Source: Chloroflexi bacterium AL-N1 (GTDB lineage: Bacteria; Chloroflexota; Chloroflexia; Chloroflexales; Roseiflexaceae). From it: 64,000 nt of DNA. Shown here one piece after another: positions 1-8,884 of the stretch. The notes under the pieces were generated by a model. It worked only from the letters and a program-made list of their open reading frames with translations. It made no database searches and was not told the DNA's origin. A program made the position numbers and the translations under genes. The stretch spans positions 434,001 to 498,000 of the forward strand of contig WYDT01000002.1 of NCBI GenBank assembly GCA_013122435.1, in the 5' to 3' direction. The stretch's first letter is position 1. Each line of letters opens with the position of its first letter.

Positions 1-2
1 AA

Positions 3-425
3 TCGATTGCCATTGTCATCGGTGTGCTTTCGTGGATGGAGGTCGCTCGGCTGGTACGTGCCTCAACCCTGGAACTGCGTGAGCGCGAATTTATTCAGGC
101 AGCACATGCACTTGGTGTCCCAAACAAGCGGATTATGGTGCGCCATATTTTGCCGAACGTCGCCTCACCAGTTATTGTCGCTGCAACACTTGGACTAGCC
201 GGCGCCATCATCAGTGAGTCAGGGCTGTCATATCTGGGTTTTGGCGTGCAACCTCCTACTCCAACATGGGGTAACATGCTGAGAAACGCGCAAAGCCAGA
301 TGCTAACCGCTCCCTGGACAGCGATCTTTCCAGGGCTTATGATTTTTGTTGTGGTCATTGCGGTCAATTATCTTGGCGACGGATTGCGCGATGCACTCGA
401 TCCACAACACGCACGAGGAAAATAA
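3..425 (+). CDS. ABC transporter permease, DppC/OppC type (C-terminal part)
   Basis: This is the last ~140 codons of an inner-membrane permease for peptide or nickel-type ABC importers; the 5' part lies outside the window. The EAA-loop region that contacts the ATPase is visible as FIQAAHALGV followed by RHILPN, and the family signature GLSYLGFGVQPPTPTWG follows. Two C-terminal membrane segments are seen (around VIVAATLGLAGAII and IFPGLMIFVVVIAVNYLGDGL), and it ends with the usual GLRDALDP. Its TAA stop overlaps the ATG of the next gene by one base, so the two are probably translationally coupled. The substrate cannot be told from this end. Confidence 0.9.
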   Translation, partial: SIAIVIGVLSWMEVARLVRASTLELREREFIQAAHALGVPNKRIMVRHILPNVASPVIVAATLGLAGAIISESGLSYLGFGVQPPTPTWGNMLRNAQSQMLTAPWTAIFPGLMIFVVVIAVNYLGDGLRDALDPQHARGK

Positions 426-802
426 TGCGCGCGCTACTAGCTCAACACCGTTACCCAGTGGTGATACTGATGGCAATACTTTGCGGACTGACACTCAATC
501 AAACCAACGCACAAACTGTCCTACCGCCAGTACACATGGGCGGGGAATATGCGAATACATACGACGATTTTTCAACGACGGCAACGGAACGTACACCAAC
601 ACCCAAACGCATAGCACAAGCAGCGACATCAACATCAGATACAGCCATAGGCCCAACACCAACTCCTGCAACCGAAGCTGAGCGTCAGCGGAATGCAGGC
701 CGCATCAGACCCGATCCGCTTCCATTCTGGATGGCCGGATTTGGCGCAGTAGCCATAATGGCGGTGCTATTCGTCGCCGTTCGATACACTCGTCGGCGCT
801 AA
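425..802 (+). CDS. Small secreted or membrane-anchored protein of unknown function
   Basis: The 125-residue product is not recognised. It has an N-terminal signal-like hydrophobic stretch (residues ~10-30, ending ...TNAQT), a low-complexity Thr/Pro/Ala linker, and a C-terminal membrane helix (FWMAGFGAVAIMAVLFVAV) followed by RYTRRR. This is the layout of an outward-facing tether with a stop-transfer anchor. It overlaps the stop of the permease gene by one base, so it probably belongs to that operon and may be an accessory of the transporter; this is inference from position only. No catalytic motif is visible. Confidence 0.6.
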   Translation: MRALLAQHRYPVVILMAILCGLTLNQTNAQTVLPPVHMGGEYANTYDDFSTTATERTPTPKRIAQAATSTSDTAIGPTPTPATEAERQRNAGRIRPDPLPFWMAGFGAVAIMAVLFVAVRYTRRR

Positions 803-887
803 ATTTTATGTAAAAATACGGCTACCACAACACATATAACTCCATTCCTTTTCTAATATCCACCATATACAGTAGGAGGAAATCGTC

Positions 888-1889
888 ATGGAGGCCCTTA
901 ACCGCTACACCAGGATTCTGTTCATTTGGGTTGTTCTGCCGTTTATGACACTACCGACAGCTACCTCCGCACAAGAACCATCATATGATTACTACGTTGC
1001 TGGCAATCCAGATGATGTGGACCGCATTACCACAGGTGGCCTTATGCTCATGGGTGGTGGACCAGATGTTGATGAGGCGTTCCGGTGGCTGATCAACAAA
1101 TCAGGGGGTGGCGATATCGTCGTTATTCGCGCATCGGGTGGTGATGGCTACAACCCCTATATCTACGGGCTCGGGCAGGTCGATTCGGTGGAGACCATAG
1201 TATTTCAAAACCGCGACGCAGCGTACGACCGCACAGTGCTTGATATTATTATGGGTGCCGAAGCGCTCTTTATGGCGGGCGGTGATCAGTGGAACTATCT
1301 GCGTTATTGGAAAGATACCCCGGTTGAGCGTGCCATACAGATGCTTGCCCAGCAGGGAATACCGATAGGGGGAACTAGCGCCGGTCTGGCTGTGATGGGC
1401 GAATTTAGCTTCTCTGCAGAGAACGACACCGTGTACTCAGATGAAGCATTGGCCGATCCGTACAATCGCTATATGACATTCGAGCGGGATTTCCTTGATC
1501 TCCCGGATATGGAGTCAGCTATTACTGATAGTCATTTTAGTGAACGGGACCGCATGGGCCGTTTGATTGGATTCCTGGCTCGTTTAGTCGAAGATGGCTG
1601 GACAACAACAGCGTTTGGCATTGGGATTGACGAAGAGACAGCTGTCCTGATTGACGAAGACGGATACGCCTCGCTGCGGGGGAAAGGAGCGGCCTATTTT
1701 CTGCGGACTCCAGGGCGGCCGGAACGCTGCGAACCAGACGTCTCGCTGACCTATCAGGATATAGCGGTGTATCGTATCTCCAATTCGGGTTCGTTTGACA
1801 TGGTCACGTGGCAGGGCAATGGTGGTATTTCTTATCGAATTTCTGCCGAAGATGGACAACTGGTCTCATCGAATGGGAGCATTTACTAA
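888..1889 (+). CDS. Secreted cyanophycinase-like serine peptidase (family S51)
   Basis: The 333-residue protein has an N-terminal signal peptide ending near ATSAQE and a class-I glutamine-amidotransferase-like fold typical of peptidase family S51. The nucleophile elbow is GGTSAGLAVMGE, where the Ser of TSAG is the expected catalytic residue, and FMAGGDQ upstream matches the conserved GG(D/N)Q segment. Known members cleave cyanophycin or act as aspartyl dipeptidases; the exact substrate here is unknown, but export suggests use of external polymer or peptides. A good ribosome site (AGGAGG, ~12 bases upstream) fixes the ATG start. An intrinsic terminator follows the stop closely. Confidence 0.8.
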   Translation: MEALNRYTRILFIWVVLPFMTLPTATSAQEPSYDYYVAGNPDDVDRITTGGLMLMGGGPDVDEAFRWLINKSGGGDIVVIRASGGDGYNPYIYGLGQVDSVETIVFQNRDAAYDRTVLDIIMGAEALFMAGGDQWNYLRYWKDTPVERAIQMLAQQGIPIGGTSAGLAVMGEFSFSAENDTVYSDEALADPYNRYMTFERDFLDLPDMESAITDSHFSERDRMGRLIGFLARLVEDGWTTTAFGIGIDEETAVLIDEDGYASLRGKGAAYFLRTPGRPERCEPDVSLTYQDIAVYRISNSGSFDMVTWQGNGGISYRISAEDGQLVSSNGSIY

Positions 1890-1908
1890 ATATTTTTATA
1901 CCTGTTCA

Positions 1909-1949
1909 AAGAGCTAACCTTTATTATCAGGTTGGCTCTTTTATTATTT
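1909..1949 (+). terminator. Rho-independent terminator after the S51 peptidase gene
   Basis: Arms AAGAGCTAACCT (1909-1920) and AGGTTGGCTCTT (1929-1940) pair over 12 positions with one mismatch around an 8-base loop and run into a T-rich tail (TTATTATTT). It lies 20 bases past the stop codon. Confidence 0.8.
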
Positions 1950-2050
1950 CGACACAAGAAACGTGGTTACTATATATATTCGAATCTGGACACGTGCATC
2001 ATTCTACGGTATTCTTACGCCAACAAAAAGTAAAGTAGTGATAATAAATA

Positions 2051-3319
2051 ATGACAAACCCTTCTGAACACGAGACAACTAAACCGTCATCTATGTGGGT
2101 AGTTAACACACTTACCACCCTCCACCTGGACCCACTCGAACAAGGGTTACAGATCCTTGACGCCAAAGTTTTCGTATCAACCCACTATGGTACGAAGTTT
2201 TCGTTGGGGCAACTAAACACGTCAACTGATCCACGTGCATGGGCAGAAACCCAGGGCGTTGGCACATATACACCGCCATTGCTACCCTTCCCACTTGTGC
2301 CAACACAACCGACATTGATCTGCCGTATCGCCAATAATGCGGTGGCACATCAGCTACAACAAGGACTGCTCCTGCGTTACCCAGACACCTACGCTGTCGT
2401 GCTGGTGGAGTCAGATGATACGAACCAACAGATCACAAGAGATATATCATTGGCACAGCTAACCGAGCAAACATATGTGTACGATACATGTGTGTATATA
2501 CCACCACTTGCCCCACTCGACGACTTGCGTGGAGCAGAGGGACCAATGCTGGTGGCGGCGCGCCTGTTAGGACCATATGGCTGCCCCTGGGATCGTGAGC
2601 AAACCCATCACTCGCTCCAATCGGCGTTGCTCGAAGAGGCACATGAAGTGTTGGAGGCCATCACCAATAATGATATGGACGCACTGGCTGAAGAGCTTGG
2701 CGATCTGTTATTGGCAGTTTTGATGCATAGTGAAATGGCACGGCAGTCAGGAAACTTTCAAATCGGCGACGTGTACCACCATATCGCTAGCAAACTCATC
2801 CGCCGACATCCGCATGTTTTTGGCAATACCAATGTCAACGGGACCGATGAAGTGCTGACGAATTGGGAAGCGATCAAACAGGCAGAGCGCGCACGGAAAG
2901 GACAGGCCACACGAGGGCCGCTTGATGGTATTCCCATTGGCTTACCAGCATTAGCAACCGCACAGGAGATCAGTCGCAAGGCTGCTAAAGTTGGCTTTGA
3001 GTGGCCGGAAATACAAGATGTATGGAACAAAGTATCGGAAGAGTTAGCCGAAGTCCGTGAAGCTACAGCAACCACCAACTCGCGCGGGCCAACTCACGCC
3101 CAACGTGTTCAAGAAGAGATGGGGGACCTGTTGTTTGCCACGGTGGTGCTGGCACGCTGGTTGCATGTTGATGCTGAAAGCGCACTGCGTTCCGCCAATG
3201 CCAAGTTCCGCCGACGCTTTGTGCATGTTGAGCAACATCTCGCTCAGCACGATTGGGCATCGACACCTATTGATGAATTGATACAACTGTGGAGTCAAGC
3301 CAAAACATATGACCAATAA
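2051..3319 (+). CDS. mazG: Nucleoside triphosphate pyrophosphohydrolase MazG
   Basis: Hydrolyses NTPs and dNTPs to monophosphates plus pyrophosphate and so cleans the nucleotide pool. Two MazG domains are visible. The first starts at YGCPWDREQTH and carries the metal-binding pattern LLEEAHEVLEAI then EELGDLLLAVLMH. The second has EELAEVREA then EEMGDLLFATVVLARWL and ends with AKFRRRF. The first ~160 residues resemble the C-terminal part of the tetrapyrrole-methylase-like domain fused to MazG in YabN-type proteins, but the glycine-rich SAM-binding start of that domain is absent. The downstream acetyltransferase gene begins inside the last codons of mazG. Confidence 0.9.
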   Translation: MTNPSEHETTKPSSMWVVNTLTTLHLDPLEQGLQILDAKVFVSTHYGTKFSLGQLNTSTDPRAWAETQGVGTYTPPLLPFPLVPTQPTLICRIANNAVAHQLQQGLLLRYPDTYAVVLVESDDTNQQITRDISLAQLTEQTYVYDTCVYIPPLAPLDDLRGAEGPMLVAARLLGPYGCPWDREQTHHSLQSALLEEAHEVLEAITNNDMDALAEELGDLLLAVLMHSEMARQSGNFQIGDVYHHIASKLIRRHPHVFGNTNVNGTDEVLTNWEAIKQAERARKGQATRGPLDGIPIGLPALATAQEISRKAAKVGFEWPEIQDVWNKVSEELAEVREATATTNSRGPTHAQRVQEEMGDLLFATVVLARWLHVDAESALRSANAKFRRRFVHVEQHLAQHDWASTPIDELIQLWSQAKTYDQ

Positions 3320-3749
3320 CATTTGGGTACGACCAGCCAGTCGCGACGACTCACACGATATTGCAGCCTTGTTGGGCCAACTTGGGTATCCTACAGACTC
3401 AGGAACAGTCATGGCACGTTTAGGACGGGTTGAGGCAACTGGCATGGACCAGATTCTTGTCGCTGAAGAGCAAGAGCACATTGTTGGTGTTGCGGCACTG
3501 CACATTATCCCAGCGCTCATTCACCAGCAGGGGCCTCTCGCGCAGATTACTGCTATCGTGGTGGATGAGCGGCGCCTGCGAGAGGGTATTGGTCGACAAT
3601 TGCTTGAGATCGCCGAAGAACTTGCACGCAAAGCTGGTTGTTATGGTATGGAGATTAGTAGTAATGTTCAACGCACAGAAGCCCATAGGTTCTATCGAAC
3701 ATTAGGGTACACGCAATCAAACATGCTTTTCCGTAAAATGCTTTCATGA
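3309..3749 (+). CDS. GNAT-family N-acetyltransferase
   Basis: A 146-residue single-domain acetyltransferase that would transfer acetyl from acetyl-CoA to an unknown amine. The core is intact: strand beta-4 region QITAIVVDERRLREGIG, where RLREGIGRQLL is the acetyl-CoA pyrophosphate loop (R/Q-x-x-G-x-G/A), then ISSNVQRTEAHRFYRTLGY, the usual C-terminal signature. It starts 11 bases before the end of mazG, so translation is likely coupled. Ordinary stop is TGA, which shows that TGA is a working stop codon in this genome. Substrate not predictable. Confidence 0.85.
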   Translation: MTNNIWVRPASRDDSHDIAALLGQLGYPTDSGTVMARLGRVEATGMDQILVAEEQEHIVGVAALHIIPALIHQQGPLAQITAIVVDERRLREGIGRQLLEIAEELARKAGCYGMEISSNVQRTEAHRFYRTLGYTQSNMLFRKMLS

Positions 3750-3779
3750 CCATAATTATGTACCGGATACAAGATAGCT

Positions 3780-4022
3780 ATGCCTACCAAACCACTCGAC
3801 ATCCAACTTAATGACATCATACAGATGCGTAAAAAGCATCCGTGTGGTGGTGATACCTGGCAAGTAGTACGTATCGGTGCTGAAATTGGTATTCGTTGTA
3901 TGCAATGTAACCGTAAGGTGATATTACCACGCTCAACCTTTGAACGACGTGTTAAGCGCTTTGTTGAGCGAGCCACACCACCAGAACCACTGTCGGACGC
4001 ATCACCACCATCAAAAGATTAG
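3780..4022 (+). CDS. DUF951 family small protein
   Basis: The 80-residue product matches the DUF951 pattern: an N-terminal DIIQMRKKHPCGGDTWQVVRIGAEIGIRC segment, a CxxC pair (CMQC) and a basic helix (RSTFERRVKRF). Members are small conserved proteins of Gram-positive and related bacteria thought to bind zinc or nucleic acid; function is not established. The C-terminal tail (PPEPLSDASPPSKD) is low complexity. It lies 30 bases downstream of the GNAT gene and probably shares its transcript. Confidence 0.8.
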   Translation: MPTKPLDIQLNDIIQMRKKHPCGGDTWQVVRIGAEIGIRCMQCNRKVILPRSTFERRVKRFVERATPPEPLSDASPPSKD

Positions 4023-4136
4023 CTGCTCAAAATTGGCGTTGCTCCACGATTCGCGCTATCATGTAAAGTGCGACGAATATTGTACATACACACATCATAA
4101 AACACCCAAAAGTATATTGGGCAGAAGGACACACTT

Positions 4137-5477
4137 GTGATTCGATTTCTTTGGCAGGTTGCGGTGCTAACCCTGCTTTTATGTGCCATAGTCAGCGAAG
4201 CAGTGCCACAGGTAACCGCTCAGACTAGCGATGGTCCCATCTATACCATTGATATACAGGGGCCAGTAACATCAGTGACGATCAATTACATGCGGCGTGC
4301 ACTCCAACAGGCCGAGTCATCGGATGCAACTGCACTTATTGTCAATATGAATAGTCAAGGAGGCGTTCTTCGGGCGATGCGTCCATTTGCTGGTGAACTC
4401 GCTGAAGCCGAGATTCCAGTTGTGTTGTACATTACACCAGCTGGAACCAATTCGGGTGCTGCTGGAACCTTTTTTCTCAGTGCAGCACATGTCAGTGCGC
4501 TGGCGCCAGATACATCTTTTGGAAGCGCTTATCCACTTGCCGAGGTTGATGAAACTCTCTCACAACAAACACAAGATCTGGTGCTCGACAGTGTGACCGA
4601 TCAACTTCGCACATGGAACACAGCTCAGGGACGCAATACGGATTGGCTTGATCAAGCTGTACGTGATGGCGCTATCTTGACCAATGAGCAAGCCATCAAG
4701 CTTGAACCACCGGCGGTAGACGTAATCGCTGCAGATCAGGATCAGCTCTTGACACTATTAGAGGGTCGTACTGTGACCCTTTCGGATGGTTCAAGTGCCA
4801 CCTTACAAACCCAGGGCCGTACTACCACACCAATCAATCTCACGTTGTGGGAAAGCTTTCGACTCGCGCTTGCCACACCAACGATTGCTTTTATATTACT
4901 GATACTCGGTGCGATTGCTATTTATATCGAATTGACTATTCCAGGTACATCCGTTTTTGTCGGCATTGGAGGGATATTACTCATTGGAGCACTAGCCGGG
5001 TTTATCGTTTTACCAATCCAGTGGTGGGCTATGTTGTTATTATTGTTAGCATTGGTACTCATTGGCGCTGAGTTTTTTGTGACAGCGCACGGTGGGTTGA
5101 CTGTTGCTGGACTGGCACTCGTTGTCGTAAGCGCACTCAATCTGGTCGATCCAGCGCAGGCGCCTGGCACTGCCGTTGCTGTGTGGGCCATCATTCTGAT
5201 TGTGCTATCACTTGGAGCAGTTGCAGCGCTGGGAGTATGGCTTGCCTTTCATGCCCGTAGTCGCCCAGTTGCGACCGGACAGGAAGGCTTAATTGGACAA
5301 CTCGCTGAGGTGCGTCAGCGGCTTGATCCGGATGGCATGGTATTTGTCGATGGTGCGCTCTGGCGGGCAGTCAGCGAAAATGGTGTGGTTGAGAACGGTG
5401 ATTGGGTCAAAGTAACATCCATGCGGAACTTGCGATTGGTTGTACAACGCATCAACGAAGATGTTGACGAAACATAG
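4137..5477 (+). CDS. nfeD: Membrane-bound ClpP-class serine protease, NfeD family
   Basis: A long-form NfeD protein (446 residues): N-terminal signal segment, a crotonase/ClpP-like protease domain (~30-200), four to five membrane helices (~235-370) and a C-terminal soluble OB-fold (~385-440, GQLAEVRQRLDPDGMVFVDGALW). The likely nucleophile is Ser in AGTNSGAAGTFFLSAAH; the general-base Lys is expected in the ILTNEQAIKLE region. Long NfeD proteases cut the C-terminus of stomatin-type partners, and such a gene follows directly. The GTG start is chosen because AGAAGGA lies just upstream. Confidence 0.88.
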   Translation: MIRFLWQVAVLTLLLCAIVSEAVPQVTAQTSDGPIYTIDIQGPVTSVTINYMRRALQQAESSDATALIVNMNSQGGVLRAMRPFAGELAEAEIPVVLYITPAGTNSGAAGTFFLSAAHVSALAPDTSFGSAYPLAEVDETLSQQTQDLVLDSVTDQLRTWNTAQGRNTDWLDQAVRDGAILTNEQAIKLEPPAVDVIAADQDQLLTLLEGRTVTLSDGSSATLQTQGRTTTPINLTLWESFRLALATPTIAFILLILGAIAIYIELTIPGTSVFVGIGGILLIGALAGFIVLPIQWWAMLLLLLALVLIGAEFFVTAHGGLTVAGLALVVVSALNLVDPAQAPGTAVAVWAIILIVLSLGAVAALGVWLAFHARSRPVATGQEGLIGQLAEVRQRLDPDGMVFVDGALWRAVSENGVVENGDWVKVTSMRNLRLVVQRINEDVDET

Positions 5478-5559
5478 ATGAAAAACAGATCAACAGATAC
5501 TATCAGAAGTTGCTGAATACATAAATTTTTGCATTTTGTAAACATGAAAGGATACTTTT

Positions 5560-6411
5560 ATGGGAGGCGGTGCTGTACTTCTTTGTTTAGCAGTGTTGGG
5601 CTTTATTGTCTTAATGGTCACACTATCAGCCATTAAGATCGTTCCTGAGTACGAGCGAGGTGTGGTCTTTCGGTTGGGTCGCTTAGTCGGTGCACGTGGT
5701 CCCGGTATCTTCTTTCTGATACCGATCTTCGAGCGCATGGTGCGGGTCGATACTCGTATTATCACGATGGACATTCCACCACAAGAAGTTATTACTCTCG
5801 ACAACGTTACTATTAAAGTCAATGCGGTTTTGTATTTTATGGTCGTTGATCCAAACATGGCCGTTGTTAAAGTCATGGATTACATCCGTGCAACCATTCA
5901 GATCGCCCAAACCACATTGCGTAGTGTCGTTGGTCAAGTTGAACTTGATGAACTGTTGGCACGTCGAGAGGCGATTAACGAAAAGCTGCAAAAGATTATT
6001 GATGAGCAAACCGAGCCATGGGGTGTCAAAGTCACCATTGTCGAGGTCAAAGATGTGGAACTTCCACAAACAATGCAGCGTGCAATGGCCAAACAAGCTG
6101 AGGCTGAACGTGAGAAGCGGGCAAAAGTTATTCACGCCGAGGGCGAGAAACTCGCCTCAGTCATGCTGGCCGAAGCTGCCGATGTGATTGCCAAAGAGCC
6201 AGTGACGCTGCAACTGCGCTATCTCCAAACCCTCACAGAAATCGCCGTTGAAAAGAATAGTACGATTATATTCCCACTACCTGTGGACACACTAAAAGTG
6301 TTTATGGATGGGATGGAAAAAATGCAGAATGGGGCTGTTCATACAAACTCTCCAATACAAGCTCCATCAAGGCCACCTTCACCAGCGACAACTCAACGTC
6401 TGGATGAGTAA
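5560..6411 (+). CDS. Stomatin/slipin-like SPFH-domain membrane protein
   Basis: 283 residues: one N-terminal membrane segment ([23 protein letters not shown]), the SPFH start motif [14 protein letters not shown], a typical [27 protein letters not shown] transition, and a coiled-coil C-terminal part, then a short Pro-rich tail. Stomatin-like proteins form large ring or cage assemblies in the membrane and organise microdomains. The gene pairs with nfeD 82 bases upstream, the standard partner arrangement in bacteria and archaea, which supports both calls. A ribosome site (AAAGGAT) precedes the ATG. Confidence 0.9.
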   Translation: MGGGAVLLCLAVLGFIVLMVTLSAIKIVPEYERGVVFRLGRLVGARGPGIFFLIPIFERMVRVDTRIITMDIPPQEVITLDNVTIKVNAVLYFMVVDPNMAVVKVMDYIRATIQIAQTTLRSVVGQVELDELLARREAINEKLQKIIDEQTEPWGVKVTIVEVKDVELPQTMQRAMAKQAEAEREKRAKVIHAEGEKLASVMLAEAADVIAKEPVTLQLRYLQTLTEIAVEKNSTIIFPLPVDTLKVFMDGMEKMQNGAVHTNSPIQAPSRPPSPATTQRLDE

Positions 6412-6452
6412 GTAACATGTGTTTGCTGATCATCGTCTGATAGCGTAAGCAA

Positions 6453-6484
6453 AAACCCTGGTTGTTTGCAAACAACCAGGGTTT
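6453..6484. terminator. Bidirectional terminator between stomatin and hsp20
   Basis: A perfect 16-base inverted repeat (one arm AAACCCTGGTTGTTTG, 6453-6468) lies between two convergent genes. A-rich sequence on one side and T residues on the other would let it work on both strands. Confidence 0.8.
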
Positions 6485-6504
6485 CGTTCCATAATTTGCC
6501 GAAC

Positions 6505-6936
6505 TTAGGAGACTGTATTGATGCTAATTCGCTTGGCGCGTGCAGTCTCGTTCTTAGGCACAACAATGGTTAAAATACCATCTCTTAGATTCGCCTCAAT
6601 CCCCTCTGTGTTTACCGATGCCGGGAATTGTATTGCACGGCTAAAGGTGCCTGAACGCTGCTCTTGAACCAGAGGACGACCTTCCAGTTGTGTATACTCG
6701 ATCTGCCCCTTCACGAACAAGACACTGTTTTCCCAGTTAATCTCCAATTGCTCCACAGTCAACCCTGGTGTTACCAAACGTGCGGTGTAGTTGCTTTCAG
6801 TTTCATACAGATCAAGTGGAAATGCCCAGTTGCCATTTTCACGTGACGGTACAAAACTCTCATTGAACAACTGATTCATGGCATCACGCAGTGTAAGCAT
6901 GTCACGAGCCGGATTTAGTCGCATTAAGTTTGACAT
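6505..6936 (-). CDS. hsp20: Small heat-shock protein Hsp20 (alpha-crystallin family)
   Basis: An ATP-independent holdase of 143 residues. The N-terminus reads SNLMRLNPARDMLTLRDAMN; the alpha-crystallin domain begins at FPLDLYETESNYTARLVTPG and ends with the conserved ANLRDGILTIVVPK, followed by a short tail ending RISINTV, which holds the I-x-I/V oligomerisation motif. The reading frame is open further upstream to 7032, but GGGAGG (minus strand, 6942-6947) sits 5 bases before the second of two adjacent ATGs, so I take 6936 as the start. A second, broken hsp20 lies near 21000. Confidence 0.92.
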   Translation of the reverse strand: MSNLMRLNPARDMLTLRDAMNQLFNESFVPSRENGNWAFPLDLYETESNYTARLVTPGLTVEQLEINWENSVLFVKGQIEYTQLEGRPLVQEQRSGTFSRAIQFPASVNTEGIEANLRDGILTIVVPKNETARAKRISINTVS

Positions 6937-7173
6937 CATAACCTCCCGATGTGTCTTTACAAAAGTGGTTACAACAAAACTTTTGTATTCGCAATACATT
7001 TCATTGACTTGTGCATAAGTATAGGATGTCAATGTTAGATGACCGTTGGTGCAATATTAGATAGATACTAATCTAGTGTTAGACCAACATTAGTACAAGT
7101 TCAGCTAGCATTTTACTTATCCCATCACCTCATGGCACGCTCTGAAACAACATACACTCACCCGATCAATCAA

Positions 7174-7202
7174 TAATTGCTATGGGATGGATATGCTATA
7201 AT
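7174..7202 (+). promoter_or_regulatory. Extended -10 promoter upstream of pepA
   Basis: TGCTATAAT (7194-7202) is an ideal extended -10 box; the -35 side (TAATTG, 17 bases upstream) is weak. The predicted start leaves a ~140-base leader before pepA. The rest of the 6940-7351 gap holds an imperfect repeat of AATATTAG/TGTTAG-like words near 7053-7092 and a 31-codon frame at 7241 without a ribosome site; I saw no convincing gene. Confidence 0.45.
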
Positions 7203-7351
7203 CACGAGTACGTATATTTTGAGGCATTGACACAATACCTATGGCATTCTCACCGTATGATGCATGCACTTCTGCAAATGCTGCGCGAGACGAGAGGCTC
7301 AAACATGTGGCATATGGCTTCACACTAGCTTATTGATAATAGAGGATTTGT

Positions 7352-8815
7352 ATGGACATTGTAACTACGTCTGGTGATTATCTTACGTATGATACTCCCC
7401 TGCTTGTGTATAGTATGTGGCAAGATGAAGCAACTTCCGACCACATTACCACACTGTTTGAAGCAGAAGATTGGTCTGGAGAATTCAAAACAACCTTGCT
7501 TATATATCCCCGTGGTACGCTGACCACACGGCGCCTCCTCTTGATTGGTCTTGGCCAACGCGCTGAACTAACACCCGACCGCCTCTGTGAAGTTGCCGCT
7601 ACAGCTGCTCAGAAAGCACAAGAACTTAAAGTTGCAAAATATAGTTTTTATGTAAAACCTGATAGCACTCTTTCGACAGTCGTATATGCACAGGCAATAG
7701 CGGAAGGCAGTATCCTTGGTCTTTATAGCTTTCTCGCACACAAAACAGATTTAACAACACTCAACCAACATGCTATTCGTACCCTCACCATCCTTGCGTC
7801 CCAGACAGATGAGCAATTAGAACGAGGTGTGCGCATCGGCGAATCCATTGCCCGTGGTGTTACACTGGCCCGTGATCTGGTGAATGGCCCAGGGAATCAT
7901 ATCACACCTGCTAAACTGGGTGAGACAGCGCACGAACTTGAACAGGCATTCAATCTTGATGTAACGGTCATGGGATTGGATGAACTACGTGCACAGGGAT
8001 TTGGCGGAATCCTGGCAGTAGGCCAAGGATCAAGTCAACCACCACGCTTTATCGTCATGGAGCATGGCGCAACATTGAAGGATGCTCCCACAATTTGTTT
8101 GGTTGGAAAAGGCATTACATTTGATACTGGCGGTATATCGATCAAACCAGCCGAGAACATGGATGCAATGAAGAGTGATATGGGTGGTGCAGCAGCAGTT
8201 TTTGGCACCATGCGTGCAATCAGTACGCTAAAACTGCCGCTTCATGTCGTTGGTTTAGTTAGTGCTGCCGAAAATATGCCAAGCAGTACAGCCTATAAAC
8301 CAGGCGATATTATTACCACCCTGAGTGGTAAAACAGTGGAAGTGCTTAATACAGATGCTGAAGGGCGCATCGTGCTTGCCGATGCTTTATTCTATGCCCA
8401 ACGTTACAATCCTGACGCCATCATCGATCTCGCAACTCTCACAGGTGCTGTGGTGGTGGCATTGGGGCACCATGCCATGGGGATGATGAGTAACAGTGAT
8501 GATTTGGTGCAACGGTTGACTCAAGCAGGAGATCTGACAGGTGAGCGAGTATGGCGCATGCCGTTATGGGATGAGTATAAAAAGCTCATGGACAGTGATG
8601 TGGCAGATGTCAAAAATACAGGTGGACGACCAGGAGGCGCACTTTCTGCCGCAGGATTCCTCTCACACTTTGTGGGCGATTACCCGTGGACCCATCTCGA
8701 CATTGCCGGGGTTGCCATGACCGATCAACCAGTCAAAGCATATCAGCAAAAAGGCGCAACCGGAGCTGGTGTCCGCCTACTCGTCGAAGCACTGCACACC
8801 TGGACAACAACGTAG
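7352..8815 (+). CDS. pepA: Leucyl aminopeptidase (family M17)
   Basis: A cytosolic hexameric zinc/manganese aminopeptidase (487 residues, normal length) that frees N-terminal amino acids. The catalytic C-terminal domain carries VGKGITFDTGGISIKPA with the metal-binding Lys and Asp, KSDMGGAAAV, and the family signature NTDAEGRIVLADAL near residue 332. The N-terminal third is the variable macro-like domain. Ribosome site AGAGGA just upstream of the ATG. The neighbour MBL gene is co-oriented, with a stem-loop between them. Confidence 0.95.
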   Translation: MDIVTTSGDYLTYDTPLLVYSMWQDEATSDHITTLFEAEDWSGEFKTTLLIYPRGTLTTRRLLLIGLGQRAELTPDRLCEVAATAAQKAQELKVAKYSFYVKPDSTLSTVVYAQAIAEGSILGLYSFLAHKTDLTTLNQHAIRTLTILASQTDEQLERGVRIGESIARGVTLARDLVNGPGNHITPAKLGETAHELEQAFNLDVTVMGLDELRAQGFGGILAVGQGSSQPPRFIVMEHGATLKDAPTICLVGKGITFDTGGISIKPAENMDAMKSDMGGAAAVFGTMRAISTLKLPLHVVGLVSAAENMPSSTAYKPGDIITTLSGKTVEVLNTDAEGRIVLADALFYAQRYNPDAIIDLATLTGAVVVALGHHAMGMMSNSDDLVQRLTQAGDLTGERVWRMPLWDEYKKLMDSDVADVKNTGGRPGGALSAAGFLSHFVGDYPWTHLDIAGVAMTDQPVKAYQQKGATGAGVRLLVEALHTWTTT

Positions 8816-8841
8816 AGCCCAGTGCTTATCGTCGGGCTCTA
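8813..8841 (+). terminator. Stem-loop after pepA
   Basis: TAGAGCCC (8813-8820, including the stop codon) pairs with GGGCTCTA (8834-8841). There is no T-run, so it may be a weak terminator or an mRNA-stabilising hairpin. Confidence 0.4.
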
Positions 8842-8884
8842 GCTAATCAGTGAAACACAACATCCAGATTACCAGGGGGCTAGT

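Noticed and set aside
7027..7032. TTGACA on the minus strand as a -35 box for hsp20
   Set aside because: No acceptable -10 box lies 16-18 bases downstream.
7241..7336. 31-codon frame upstream of pepA
   Set aside because: No ribosome site and no recognisable features.
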